From Aphrocallistes beatrix (Eukaryota > Porifera > Hexactinellida > Sceptrulophora > Aphrocallistidae): a stretch of DNA of 64,000 nucleotides. The stretch lies in contig OY725498.1 in assembly GCA_963281255.1 (NCBI GenBank), positions 3,224,001 through 3,288,000 on the forward strand, in the 5' to 3' direction. Shown here piece after piece: positions 1-10,716 of this stretch (within the stretch, counting starts at the first letter, position 1; the number at the start of each line of letters is the position of its first letter). Below the pieces are notes generated by a model. The model was given only the letters and a program-made list of their open reading frames with translations, was not told the DNA's origin and did no database searches. The translations under genes were made by a program, and so were the position numbers.

Positions 1-747
1 CTGACTTGACAACATGACCAATCATAGACTTCTTTAAAAATTGAAGGCGAGTCTTAAGATTTTAATGGTGTTACACGTCCATTTAGTGTTCTTTTTAATA
101 GGTATTATCCACTTTTTACGTAAATATTTATATCTTTTGTTGTATTATTAGCTGCTTCACTATCAATTTTACGACATCCACTGTTCTGTTCTGAATCTAG
201 AGTAACTAATCATCAGATCGTGTAATTTGTGACCGATTTTTGCAGTCAGGCGAGATTTTGGAATACATACGTGAATCTACATATCTGCTTAAAGATTTCG
301 AAAAATGCTACGCCATCACATGACAAAAATCTAAAACTTAACATTTCATAGGAAGTAGCGCAATTATAATCAATTAATTATATATAATATAATTATAAAA
401 AGTATATTAGGAGGTGACAACTAAGAATTCGGGCTTATATTTACAGAGATTGAGAATCTGGGAGATCCAAGTCCAAAACTTCCAAAATAATAATGAAAAG
501 TGCTCCAATTTTTCATAACACATTATTAACGACAATTGTATTCATTATTTCGCATAATGACCATATTTGGGCACATATTTAATGAATTGGTTAGCGATTT
601 TCTAATACGTATATTCAAAGTTCTCCAAAGAATTTGTATTACAATAAAGTCAAAGAGAAGTCGAGAAATGCTTATTTTTTGACAAAGGGAAGTTTGAGGT
701 GCATATATTTTCCCATATGTCCTTTCATTTAAGGTTATAATAGAACA
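1..747. other. AT-rich sequence without recognised gene
   Basis: No exon, transposase or RNA gene is recognised here. A minus-strand open stretch at 526-762 has no familiar motif and abuts the MITE that follows, so it is not called as a gene. Confidence 0.5.
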
Positions 748-749
748 TA

Positions 750-1170
750 CAGGGTGTTTCATTGATTACACACAAAAGTAAATTGCTTTCATTTCATTTG
801 TGATCGAGATAATTTAGTTATTTGGTTGCTTTTGAAAGGAAATCCTTTGACATTTATGAAAAACAATGAAGCAAACCGTTGGAATAAAAGTAAATTATTT
901 CAAAACATCATTAATATGGGATAACTCATTTCCGATTTAGTCATTTTGGGCGGGTAAACCTTAGAAGTGTGGGGTAATCTTGAATAGGACTGATTTTTAT
1001 GGTAGAATTCCACCATCTTGATCTTCTTTTGTTTGTCATCTAGCTTGTCCATTTTGTTGTCACACAAATGTCAGAGGGTGTTAAACAACATCGTAAAAGG
1101 GGAAGATGATTAGTAAATATTTACCTAGTAATTTCAAATTATTTTCGGATACAATCGCTGAAACACCCTG
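750..1170. mobile_element. MITE with CAGGGTGTTTCA ends
   Basis: The element begins CAGGGTGTTTCA and ends TGAAACACCCTG, a perfect 12-base terminal inverted repeat, and is flanked on both sides by TA (748-749 and 1171-1172). The TA duplication and 421-base size indicate a non-autonomous Tc1/mariner-superfamily element. It has no coding content. Confidence 0.85.
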
Positions 1171-2142
1171 TATATACGTATCTTCAACTAAGTTCTAGGA
1201 CTAATTTATTGAAAGATGCTGAAGAATTATGAATTATTCAATTAATGAATTATTCAAAATCACAAACATTTGGGCAAATTAAATGCCCAAAAGTGGTTAA
1301 AAAGCTGCTCATGTTATATACCTCTAACATTGCTCAGTCCCTAAGCGAAATATCAAATATTTTTTCATTATTTTAGTTTCAAATTCTGAGTAATTCATTG
1401 ATAATTCATGAATTAGTCAACTTAGATCTTCAATAGTTTTAAAGATATGACATCGGCCTCTTTCGGGAAAATAGAGAGGTAGTATTTCCGAACTTTACTT
1501 ATAATAAGCGATATCTCACGAACAAATGGTCAGATCCAAACAAAGTTTTTAAAAGATGGTCGGAATTTTATTTCTGATACAATTATCGCTAAATATCTGA
1601 TATCAATCTGGCCATTTCCCGACAATTTTAGGAATGAACTCCCTTATAGAGCTATTTTGAATGGATTTTCTATATCTTTGTGTTATATAATCTCCAATGG
1701 GGCCAAGACAATTTTGAGGTCCATATCATTAAAGATTGGTATTCACTAAGATTAAAGTTCGATCTTAAGACCGAACTTAAGACCGAATTTTAAGCAACCT
1801 AGGGAGGTGTCTTAAGTATTGTAATTTATTCGATTTTCACTAATTACTCCATAAATGTTATTCAAACTTACTTCTAGCGAACATTGAATATACCTTGATT
1901 GATATTAGACTTCAAATAAAATTTAAATAGTTTTTAAACATTTCTCTTATTGTGTGTAACATCGCAACATGTATCACATGCTATAATTCGTGGCAAATTC
2001 TTCTTGGGTTAGTATGAATAAACAAACTTACATTATTTGATTATCTAATCTTACACTAATTCTAACATGCATAATTATAGAGACAGGCTTTATATATTGA
2101 TTCACATGACTGATGATAATCACTTTGATCCTATTTTCCTAT

Positions 2143-2568
2143 TTACAATGATTTTTCCAGCAGTCTCTGACGTTTCAATCGATAATAGTCCCTCTGTTCT
2201 TCTATTAACTGCAGCTGTGCTGAGAATACAGCCATCTGTTGGAACAAAACTTCCTGCTGTAATGAAAGCAAGTCTGCAGCCTTCAAGAGTTCGACCGAAT
2301 CATCTTGCTCATCAACAGTTCGCCTTCTCTTCCGACTTTTCTTTCGTGCTTTATATGTTGTCGGGATTTCAATTTCTGGAGACTATAAAATCGGAGTATC
2401 TTCAGATTCATCGAGACCTGCAGCTGATACTGTTGATGCTATTGCTGGTGCTTGAAAAAGATCAGCAGCACCTGAAATTCCACTAAAAGCAGGAGTGTTT
2501 TGGAACATCTCTGTTTCCCGATCTGCAGAGTCAGCAAAAATACTTCTATCTGCTGATATAATTTTCAT
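2143..2568 (-). pseudogene. Basic, coiled-coil protein of the host element, broken by an in-frame TAG
   Basis: Reading minus from an ATG at 2568, an acidic/Ala-rich stretch runs to a TAG at 2383-2385. The same frame stays open beyond the stop for about 79 codons to a TAA at 2143-2145. That second part is clearly protein-like: a basic cluster (KARKKSRKRRR) then VDEQDDSVELLKAADLL and a Gln/Glu/Arg-rich helical tail (EEQRDYYRLKRQRLLEKSL). Myb/SANT-like or MADF proteins of DNA transposons commonly end in such a helical tail, but the DNA-binding domain itself is not visible. An alternative start is a splice acceptor in ATATCAG before codon GAT (about 2554), which would be phase-compatible with a donor after 2808. 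I infer a nonsense-mutated transposon protein. Confidence 0.45.
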
Positions 2569-2683
2569 TAATTAAAACCCGGGAAATACTCGGGGTCAAA
2601 TAAATAGAAATGACCCAGCTTTATTTTCATTTTACTTTCAATTAACTTTCACTTTCACTTCAACATTCCTGGACGTGCACAGG

Positions 2684-2932
2684 TTAGTAAGACTGCACTC
2701 TTCTTCTCTGGTCCAAATTGCTTTGCGGGATTTGTCCATTTGGTTTGGTATTGTTAATGCAAGTACTCAGGAGCAATTTATATACACGGGAGGACGCCGA
2801 CTTACCATAACCACTAATGACACCAATTATTTTCGTAACACCAAATGACGCAGAAATTTTAACGTCGATAGAGTTAAATTTATTGTTCTTCTCATATCCA
2901 GTGTTTATATCTTGTCTTAGAGAGGTTTTCAT
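2684..2932 (-). CDS. Possible upstream exon of the element protein
   Basis: An 82-codon open stretch begins with ATG and contains a good splice donor (GGTTATG|gtaagt, near 2808). Translation ends there in phase 1, after residues IIGVISGY. A phase-1 acceptor (ATATCAG|CA) lies about 250 bases downstream at the next open stretch. No domain is recognised in the 42 or so residues before the donor. It may be the 5' exon of the basic protein at 2143-2568 or a chance reading frame. Confidence 0.2.
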   Translation of the reverse strand: MKTSLRQDINTGYEKNNKFNSIDVKISASFGVTKIIGVISGYGKSASSRVYKLLLSTCINNTKPNGQIPQSNLDQRRRVQSY

Positions 2933-3313
2933 GTGACAATATATAAAGACACTTGTTGTTTATATGTTTTGATTTATATAATATTATGAATTCATGAGAT
3001 ACAACTTATGTTCTTTGATAGCTCTTCCTTTGATATTGTAGTGTAGAATAATTATAGATTACATACATAAAACATGGAATTTTCATAATAGAATTCAAAG
3101 TTAAAACAAAGATTTCACCACCATAGGCGTCGTAAACTTTATTTCCTACCCTTTGGACTGCCCGGCCACAATAATTCAGGGCTGTTCAGTCAGTTAATCG
3201 GGCCGTATCTTCAGCTGATCCAGCGTTACCGTCAGCCAAATGGGCCGTGACCCTTGATCTACATGAGGAATTATTAACAGCCAATTACCAGTACATAATA
3301 GCACTAAGCTTTT

Positions 3314-3420
3314 TACCGGGTAGTATCCGGTCTTTTTACCGGGTAGCACCCGGCATTATACCGGGTAGTACCCGGTCATTTACCGGGTAGCACTCGGGAG
3401 ACCGGGTACTACCCAGCATT
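3314..3420. repeat. Cluster of ACCGGGTA short palindromes
   Basis: Five units start near 3314, 3337, 3359, 3381 and 3400, spaced 19-23 bases. The most perfect, at 3360-3376, reads ACCGGGTAGTACCCGGT, a complete 8-base palindrome with one central base. The cluster is GC-rich against an AT-rich background and lies inside the TTCACTAAGAT element. Confidence 0.85.
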
Positions 3421-3790
3421 CCCTCTGGGCCGCCCGGCCATTGCCGGGTAACCGGGTGGGTTACGATGCCTATGTTCACCACATATATTGTAAGAGACTC
3501 ACCAGCAGGCATTCCAGGAGGTACAACTACATAGATAGAAGCTATGTCTTACAGGAGTGGGTTAATCAATCTTTGCTCATAATATTGACATTAATTGCCT
3601 CAATTTTGCTCAAAAAGAAGAAATATAGTTTATTTGTACTAGATCAATAATAAATGACTACTTACCATTACTAATATTATACTTCAGTTTTGTTTGATTA
3701 GTATAATGCTATATTCTAATCATATTAACCCTAACGTTATTTTTAAGTTCGATCTTAAGATCGATCTTGTGCTTAAGATCTTAGTGAATA

Positions 3791-4850
3791 CGGCTGCAGG
3801 AAGCAACTATCTCAATTAACACTGAAGGGATTTATCTCCCATTATAAATTTTATTGATGAGCTAGTAGTGAAAGAATTGAATGGCAAAAGTGTTCAAATT
3901 GATCTCTAACAAAGTCCCGACCATTCTACATCTCTAAACGAGTTTCTTTTAAAAATTTGACTTTGCTTCTTGACCAAAACTAGACATAGGGAAGCAAAAA
4001 ATAAAGGGACTTAAAGAAACTCTTGAACGAAGATTTTAAATTTTTGCAAGCTAACAAAGATGTTTCTTCATATCGAACTGAAAATATTTTGATTAGTCAA
4101 GTCATGTACACATCAACTCGGAACAGGTCACTATGGGAGCTAATCTATCTTTTCAGAAACTCAAACTCAAAATTTTCCAGTTTCATTCTATCATAAGGAT
4201 ATCAAACGGTCTGAATGGTTCTGGCTCACATCAGATATACAATCAACTTTAAACCTATAGTCAATTTTCTGAATAAGTTTTTAAATTATTGTCAAATAAA
4301 GATGACTTGATGCTGAATTCTTGATCAATAAAATTACCAATTCACATTTCTAACCAGACAGGTGGTTTAATTCCAAAACTAAAATGAAGAAAATGTAAAG
4401 GGTCGCAATAACTTAAACATTAATTAATACTCCTTAGGACTATTATTGTCAACGAAGGTCTAGAACTTTCACAATATATAGTTCTATATAAAGTGTGCGG
4501 GGAAGTTAAGCATCTGTAAATTGTTCTGAAAATACCATTAAGGATGACCAAGATATTGTATTTACTTCTTTGCTTTACTAAGGTAATAAACATTGGACAC
4601 ACATAATATTAAATTATATCAACACCTGATATGATTATTACATCACATGTATTATTTATCAATATTCCTGGGAACCACAAGAGCTAAATTTTGATTTTAA
4701 TCTGTTGCATCATCATAAGTCGAGAAATTTAAGTTGCACAAAAGATTTAATGTGATTCATCGTTTTCTCAGACCTGATAACCTACATATATGCTCAATTG
4801 TTCACAATGCATTGACTATCCTTATCAAACATGGCCTATTTTCCCTCAAC
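3791..4850. other. AT-rich sequence without recognised gene
   Basis: No protein motif, exon or element end was recognised. Open stretches on both strands are short and low in complexity. Confidence 0.5.
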
Positions 4851-4852
4851 TC

Positions 4853-4927
4853 CGATTTTTTCCCGCTGTGCATAAGGCTTTCGCATCTAAACCATGCGAA
4901 AGCCTTATGCACATCGGGAAAAAATCG
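4853..4927. repeat. 34-base-arm hairpin
   Basis: Arms 4853-4886 and 4894-4927 match at 33 of 34 positions around a 7-base loop (ctaaacc). The core is TGCATAAGGCTTTCGCAT. No target-site duplication or second copy was noticed. The size and near-perfect stem resemble a small-RNA precursor, but a foldback remnant is equally possible. Confidence 0.85.
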
Positions 4928-5630
4928 TAACAAAGATTATGTATTCATTATCTTAATAATGATCAAAGTACGCATGTCAATTTTTCAAAGATTTGTTCAT
5001 TTCTATTTAGAAATAATCTGGTGCCACATGCATAAAGAAATAGCGAGGTTTTGTAACAATTATTTTAACTTAAAACCATCGCAAATTAAAAAAACTGTAG
5101 ATTTTAAATATTGGGTCCGCAAAGTATGGCAGTTAACTTTTAAAATGAAGAAATGAAGTCGGTGATCCAAATAATTTTCTGGTCTCAGAATAAGGCAATG
5201 CACATCCTGGACAAAAGTAATTGTACACTTCCAACATTTCCATCCAAATTGTTGAATATAATACTAATCTATTTATGAAGTCCAAACTGTTAATCAGAAA
5301 CAGAAACACTATATTTGGCCAAAATTCGTTTTCTCCCCATTCAACCATCTACCTTTTGACAAATACAGACTGTTTCAAAAATATTCGTAACTTTCGTAAA
5401 TTCAAAAATTCATCTGCCAATTGAGGACAATGCAATTTCTCATGTATAATATTACCCAATATTTTGCCATAGTATATCCACAAATCAAGTTTAACTTAAG
5501 AAATGTGTCTTTATAATGCATTTTATGAAATGCCGAAAACTCTTCGCTATAGGAAAAATTACAATTTCAAGATCAAGTTCGTCAAAAGCAGATGTGCTTC
5601 ATATTTCTCCAATAAGAATGCCTTCTTTAA
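4928..5630. other. No confident gene
   Basis: A minus-strand stretch at 5133-5348 contains a CPGC-PYSE motif that looks protein-like but could not be assigned to a family. Nothing else is recognised. Confidence 0.3.
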
Positions 5631-5639
5631 GAGTAATAT

Positions 5640-6560
5640 ATTCTAGAATGACTCAATTTGATCAAAGGAAGACGCTAAAAATGTTAATTGATGGAGGGAC
5701 TACTTGAGGAGGAAATATTTCGCGAAGAACTAGAAAGTCAAATAGGAACTTTTTCAAATAAAATCGCTAATTCGAGATAAAAAGAGCTTGGAACACAAAA
5801 AAGTCAGCGGACGCCCTAGAATTACTAGCAATTCGCACAAATATCAATCATAAGAACTCTAAACTGTTACACAAAGATGTATATACGTTCTCTTCACGTC
5901 AATCTTGCTTTTAAGTTTTCAAATGCTCCCTCTACTTCCAGTATATCGAGCTACTCAAAGATCGGGGTTAACTATAAATCTTCCACCATGGGACCATTTA
6001 TTACACATGAAAAATCTGTGGAACGAGTTCAATGGCGAAAAGTCTTATCAAGGACAACTGGAAAAGCGTCTTTTTCACAGATAAATATTCCGTCCTACTA
6101 AATCGAGGTAGCTTGGGGATGTCGACGAAGGCTAAAGAAAATCCCGTTTTTAGCTGAAAAGTTACACACCAAAGCTACACATATGGGGGGGGGGGTATTT
6201 CAGTTAAAGGGAATACTTTATTGAAAGTCTTTACATCTAATTTCAAATCCAAGATGTACATTGATACACTGAATGAGTGTTTAATTGAGATTGCAGAGGT
6301 GTACTATTCAGATGGATGGACAATGTGGAAGGACAATTCTCCGATTATTAAATCGAAGTTCAGTAAATCATGGAAAGAGAGTCACATCTGAAGTTATTGG
6401 AATGGACAGCTTTATCAACGGACTTAAACCCTATAGAAAACATCTGTGAGGGTACTTAATCAAAGACTGTCTACTCAAGAATTCACAGACTTGATAGAAT
6501 TGAAAATAGTTATCCTTCATGAGTGAAATATGCATTGTCCTATTTTCAAGTCAATTATTA
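5640..6560 (+). pseudogene. Decayed Tc1-like transposase
   Basis: Conceptual translation with several stops and frameshifts follows a Tc1 transposase. It has a start region MTQFDQRKTLKMLIDGG (helix-turn-helix start), FSQINIPS near the first catalytic Asp, and YFSDGWTMWKDNSP-like sequence around the second. LNPIENI precedes the final Glu. The order and wording parallel the intact transposase at 7451-8407 (YPDGWKLQEDNSS, LNPIENVWGVLKQR). A run of G at about 6187 interrupts it. Terminal inverted repeats were not found, so element borders are unknown. Confidence 0.7.
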
Positions 6561-7040
6561 AATACAATTCCAGCAATCATTATCATGTAATATTATTTAA
6601 TGAACTTTGATAATGAATTTGGAAGATAATTGTGACATCTAGTATATTCAGGGGTAAATACTGCTTAAAATGTATTAATCAATCGCAAATGAATAGTTTA
6701 TTTTCCTTTATAGGATATCTATTTTACAATCACCTCTCTTATCCGGAACTCAAATTTTGATAACCTCTAAAATCCGGGCACTAGATATTGTTTAACCTCA
6801 CCCATTATACAAATTGACAGTTCTAACACTATAAATTGCTATTCAAGTTGATTTCTGAGTTACGGGCACCTCTCTTATCCGGACCTCCGATATCAGGGCA
6901 CCTCCGATATCCGGATTTTTGAATACATATTGTTTGTTTATTTAAAACCGATACGTATCTACGTAATACTTTCGATTAACAACCTCACTTAACTATTTTC
7001 TAATGTGGTAGAATTAGTTCATTCAATTTTATCTTGTCAA

Positions 7041-7262
7041 ATGGCTACACAGAGTACATCAAAGAATACAAACAAGAGAGATCGACGTGTACTTAATCTG
7101 GAAACGAAATTGAAAATGATTGCGGAGCTTTCCAAAGGAAAATCTTAAAGGTTAGTCGCCAATGTGTTCAAAGTGCCGAAGTCTACTGTGTTCGACATTT
7201 GGAAAGAAAGAGAAAAAATCCAGCAATTTGTTACCATCAATCAAAACCCTAATATCAGTAAG
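7041..7262 (+). pseudogene. Tigger transposase N-terminal fragment
   Basis: From ATG at 7041 the frame reads a Ser/Thr/Lys-rich start, then LNLETKLKMIAELSKGKS, an in-frame TAA at 7146-7148, and RLVANVFKVPKSTVFDIWK. This is the psq-type helix-turn-helix of pogo/Tigger transposases (KLKMIxxLxxGxS...VAxxFxVxxSTVxxIxK). Coding ceases near the Tc1 junction. The CENP-B-like second DNA-binding domain and the first catalytic Asp region are missing. Confidence 0.75.
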
Positions 7263-8533
7263 AAACACTTTATACACCCCAAATAGTTCAAAATTTCTGC
7301 TTTCGACTTTTATTTTCAAAAATTTGTTTTCCAATTTTTTTTGTAGCGTCATCTTGCGAGATTACTGTACAATTTTCAAATATTTTCTGGTGTACTCTCA
7401 TACTTGCAATTACTTGATCTAAATACTTCACAAAATGCAACATAACAAGCGTGAAAACGTATGAGTTATTAAAATCGAAAACAACCACTGTGAAAGAAAT
7501 TGCGAAGCGTTGTGGAGTCTCATTGAAGACCGTCTATAATGTCAGGACTAAGCTTTCAAAACTCCAAAGTTTGAAACATCGTAAAGGAGCAGGGAGACCA
7601 ATGAAAATGTCAAAGAATAATAAGATTTCTCTGTCATTTAAACTTCGAAACAATCCGCGCATTTCTGTGAGAAGTTTAGCAAATGAATTTCAAGCTTCTC
7701 AGGGTCTGAATATCTCGAGAGAGTCTGTACGCAGGACAATAAAAAGTATGGGGTTTTCCAAGAAAACACCAATTCGAGGACCTGGAATTACCCCCCAGAA
7801 TGAAAAAACACGCGTTGATTGGGCCAAAAAACATAGGAATATTCATTGGCATAAAATAATATTCACAGATGAATGTTCAATTTGGCTCAATCAAGGAAAA
7901 ATTCAAATGTGGACAAAAGGCGAACGTCCAATCCTTAACATTCCACGTCATACACCAAAAGTACACATTTGGGGAGGCATTTCAGCTCGTGGTGCTACAC
8001 CAGTGAAAATATTCAAGCAAAATTTCAATTCAGAACATTACTGCGATGTATTAAATGAAGTTTTGTTTCAGACAGCAGAAATATTATATCCTGATGGCTG
8101 GAAACTGCAAGAGGATAACTCGAGTATCCATAAATCTAAAATTTCATGCGCTTTCAAAGAGACACACCGGATAAGAAGCATAGATTGGCCTCCTAATAGC
8201 CCCGATCTGAATCCCATTGAAAATGTATGGGGAGTACTAAAGCAACGAATAATGGTTAACTCTCCCAAGACAATTGACGAGGTGGAAACGATGATATATT
8301 CGCAGTGGGAAACTTTTGATCCGGATTTTCTGACCAAGTTCACAAAATCGATGAAAAAAAGATGCGATCTGGTCATAGCCTCTGGAGGGAAAAAGATAAA
8401 TTACTAGTTGTAATATTGTAAAAAGAATTCTTTGTTGCTTATGCACATATAAAATATTGCGATTTTCTGAAGTAAACGCTATAAATATAAAAAATGTTTA
8501 ATTTAAAATTGTAAATAATTTCGTGTCAGACTG
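7263..8533 (+). mobile_element. Tc1-like element nested in the Tigger element
   Basis: It separates the two Tigger transposase fragments. The right end is placed at 8533 because the sequence there ends in GACTG before TA, giving a TACAGTC-type terminus on the other strand, typical of Tc1. A matching left terminus was not found, so the left border (placed where Tigger coding similarity stops) is approximate and the element may be damaged on that side. Confidence 0.5.
7451..8407 (+). CDS. Tc1-like transposase (DD34E), open reading frame
   Basis: This 318-residue frame is uninterrupted. Residues 1-50 form a helix-turn-helix (TTTVKEIAKRCGVSLKTVYN) followed by a GRP turn at 48-50. Residues 55-105 form the second DNA-binding helix set (ISRESVRRTIKSMGF). 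The catalytic core shows Asp140 (FTDE), Asp222 (QEDN) and Glu257 (NPIE) with 34 residues between the last two, so DD34E. WGGISARG and PPNSPDLNPIENVWGVLK are typical Tc1 motifs. Length is slightly below the usual 340 or so. All three catalytic residues are present, so the protein could be functional. It would bind the ends of its own element and catalyse cut-and-paste into TA. It lies inside the Tigger element. Confidence 0.85.
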   Translation: MKTYELLKSKTTTVKEIAKRCGVSLKTVYNVRTKLSKLQSLKHRKGAGRPMKMSKNNKISLSFKLRNNPRISVRSLANEFQASQGLNISRESVRRTIKSMGFSKKTPIRGPGITPQNEKTRVDWAKKHRNIHWHKIIFTDECSIWLNQGKIQMWTKGERPILNIPRHTPKVHIWGGISARGATPVKIFKQNFNSEHYCDVLNEVLFQTAEILYPDGWKLQEDNSSIHKSKISCAFKETHRIRSIDWPPNSPDLNPIENVWGVLKQRIMVNSPKTIDEVETMIYSQWETFDPDFLTKFTKSMKKRCDLVIASGGKKINY

Positions 8534-8535
8534 TA

Positions 8536-9335
8536 CCTGTCCATTATTTCGCTCAGAACAAGTCTTGGATGAATTCAAAACTATTCCTTCAGTAGTTTCA
8601 AAAAAAAGGTTTTTACCCCATGTTAAATTGTTTCTCCGGAACAATGGGATCGAGAATAAAGCACTCCTACTTATTGATAATACACCCGCTAATCCTTCTA
8701 TAGAGATACTAAAGTCCGAAGGCATTACTACGAAATTTTTACCTCCAAATACTACTTCGCTGATCCAACCATTGGATCAGGAGATCTTGGAATCACTTAA
8801 AAAGCGATACAAGAAATTCCTTCTACGCCACTTGATACTTGAAGATAACACATCACAATGCGCCGTTCCAGAAATACTGAGTAAGCTAACGATTAAGGAC
8901 GCTGTATATTGGGCGGCTCGGGCTTGGGAGGAAGCGAGTATTGAAAGTCTAGCTAAGGGTTGGAATAATTTGCTTATTCCTTCAGCTTCTTCAGTTGATA
9001 TAATTGTAGAAGATATTGATGAATCCGCAGATTTTGTCGACATATTTCGAGAATTGGGAAACATAGCGGATGAACAAACTCTGCAATACTCGGAAGATTG
9101 GCTTGCTGGTGATAGTGAGGATGATCTCGGCTACCAAGAATTGACAGACGAAGATATTATTGCTGAAGTATTGAATCAAAATCAAACTGAAGTAGATCCA
9201 GATTCAGATGTGGAGCAAACTCAGGATGTAATGCCCTTGAAGTGGTCTTGGAATGGCTAGAAGCTCAAGGTGACATACCGATGGAGCACATGTTAATGGT
9301 AAAGAAGTGAAGAGATAGGGCTGCAAAAAATCTTT
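8536..9335 (+). pseudogene. Tigger transposase C-terminal fragment
   Basis: An open frame of about 245 codons covers the second half of a pogo/Tigger DDE domain. It has LLLIDNTPANPS (second catalytic Asp) and LPPNTTSLIQPLDQEI (third Asp, 32 residues further on). A helical region and an acidic tail (EDLDxxGYQELTDEDI-like) follow. Near 9230 a frameshift diverts the end. The other frame continues with ALEVVLEWLEAQGDIP, a stop, and RDRAAKNL, the usual Tigger C-terminus. The catalytic residues visible are intact, but the gene has lost its middle and is not functional. Confidence 0.8.
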
Positions 9336-9532
9336 TGACATTAATATGTAATTAGTAAACTGTGGGTTTTGCTTACTCAATACTTACGTACTCGTATATT
9401 GTCTTGGTACGTAAATCTTAAAGAATAACCTCATGTGCATAGCATAGACATGTTCTCGAATTATCTTGGCAAATTCTGTTATCCGGGCACCCTCCGGTCC
9501 GGGACTGCCCGGATAAGAGAGGTTCGAGTGTA

Positions 9533-10100
9533 TTTAAATTTAGTGTCAATACTTTTGAAACAGACTGTAGTTGTTATTTGGTTGGGAACCGAATATCAGT
9601 ATTCGTATTTGGTTGGAGTAGTGTTCGTATGAGGGTAGGGAACCTTTCAAGAATACTGATATTCGGTTCAAATTAGTCTTGACCTTGGAAATAATTGGAA
9701 ACTGTGGCACCTTATAGCACCTGTCACTTGGTGTGATCATTAAATATAATGAGAACAAGCGGTTCAGGGTGGGACAAAGGGTCAATTTACCTTGAGATTA
9801 ACTGATTTATACACATCTCAAATGAGTAATTCGAAGGTACATTTTGAATTTGATGTTAGATTTGCAGTTTTGTGGTAGTTTTAATCAATTTGTTCCCAAT
9901 AATAGATTAAATTTAGAATAATCTAAGCAATATTAAGTTCGAATACTTTGGGCCAGGCAGAAACAAGAAAACAGCTAGAGATATTCGATAAATGTGTCAG
10001 GAATCAATTTTATATCGATGATAATACAATAATGAGGTAAAAAATTGTAAATCAACCTAAAATGAAATCCTTTTATTTGGTTTGATATTAAAATAATAAA
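9533..10100. other. Intergenic/intronic sequence
   Basis: No gene recognised. The stretch includes an imperfect reiteration of GAATATCAGTATTCG-like words around 9590-9670. It lies within the Ig gene if that gene extends below 10118. Confidence 0.4.
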
Positions 10101-10117
10101 TATGCTCTAATACTCAC

Positions 10118-10414
10118 CGTTTTCCGAAATAGTAATAAAATAAGGTACTCTAATTTGACCATATTTATTTGCAATAACACACAAATACTGCCCAGAATGA
10201 CGGAACTGGATCTTTGAGATTAGAAGGTTAAAATTTTCCGTAACTAGAATAGAATCATCATCTTCAATAGCAGTCCCACAATGTAGCCAATGTATTTCTA
10301 GTGGTTCAGAACCGGAATAATTCGGCTTTTTCATCTCGATGGAGGAATCAATATCAACATTAAATTGAAAACCACGGTTGCATGATGCATTCAGAGTAGG
10401 GGGTGAAGGATTTC
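10118..10414 (-). CDS. Immunoglobulin-domain exon
   Basis: The exon is bounded by an acceptor (GTATTCTTTAG|GA) and donor (AAAACG|gtgagt). It is 297 bases long and starts and ends in phase 1, the classic arrangement for a one-exon Ig domain. It encodes about 98 residues. There is a B-strand Cys in NASC, a C-strand Trp in EIHWLHCG, and an F-strand motif SGQYLCVIANKYG. The Cys-to-Trp distance (about 30 residues) is longer than usual, and an extra Cys follows the Trp. Potential N-glycosylation sites are NAS and NYS. The phase fits directly after the exon at 18400-18327. The protein is extracellular or a membrane receptor; an RTK-type (PDGF/VEGF-receptor-like) identity is possible but unproven. 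Confidence 0.85.
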
Positions 10415-10716
10415 CTAAAGAATACAATGATTTAATAATAAATAGTGATAATTGGAGATATAAATAAACAAACTCCGTCCTCAAGTTGATTGTGCAGCTA
10501 GTGTAAGCAAAGAAACGAGAATATCATAGACATAAGAACACCCATTTTAGAGAATTTTTAGTGTGAAATTTGTAATCTCTATGGAATACCTTTAATTTGA
10601 CATTGATTTCTAAATTAAAACTTAAAAAACAAATATTATTTTTCACAAGGTGTATAATATGTTAACACAGGTTGAGAACTTTCAAAAGTAAAAATCGGAT
10701 TTCCTAGAATGATGTA

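Larger units (their letters stand above)
1742..3788. mobile_element. DNA element with TTCACTAAGAT ends
   Basis: The left end TTCACTAAGAT and right end ATCTTAGTGAA are perfect 11-base inverted repeats flanked by TA (1740-1741, 3789-3790). The subterminal regions on both sides hold TTCGATCTTAAG-type short palindromes. The interior carries a broken minus-strand protein and a GC-rich palindrome cluster. A basic coiled-coil-tailed protein would fit the second protein of a PIF/Harbinger-type element, but I see no transposase with a DDE triad, so the superfamily is not settled. Confidence 0.6.
6727..9530 (+). mobile_element. pogo/Tigger-like element split by a Tc1 insertion
   Basis: The left end (CAATCACCTCTCTTATCC) and right end (GGATAAGAGAGGTTCGAGTG) are inverted repeats sharing the CCTCTCTTATCCGG core, flanked by TA (6725-6726, 9531-9532). 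The TIR motif is reiterated just inside both ends (near 6868-6920 and 9480-9512). The interior holds the N-terminal and C-terminal parts of a Tigger-type transposase, separated by a Tc1 element. The middle of the Tigger transposase is absent, so the insertion was accompanied or followed by a deletion. Confidence 0.8.

Noticed and set aside
2067-2486. 139-codon plus-strand frame
   Set aside because: The minus strand of the same bases encodes a far more protein-like basic and helical sequence.
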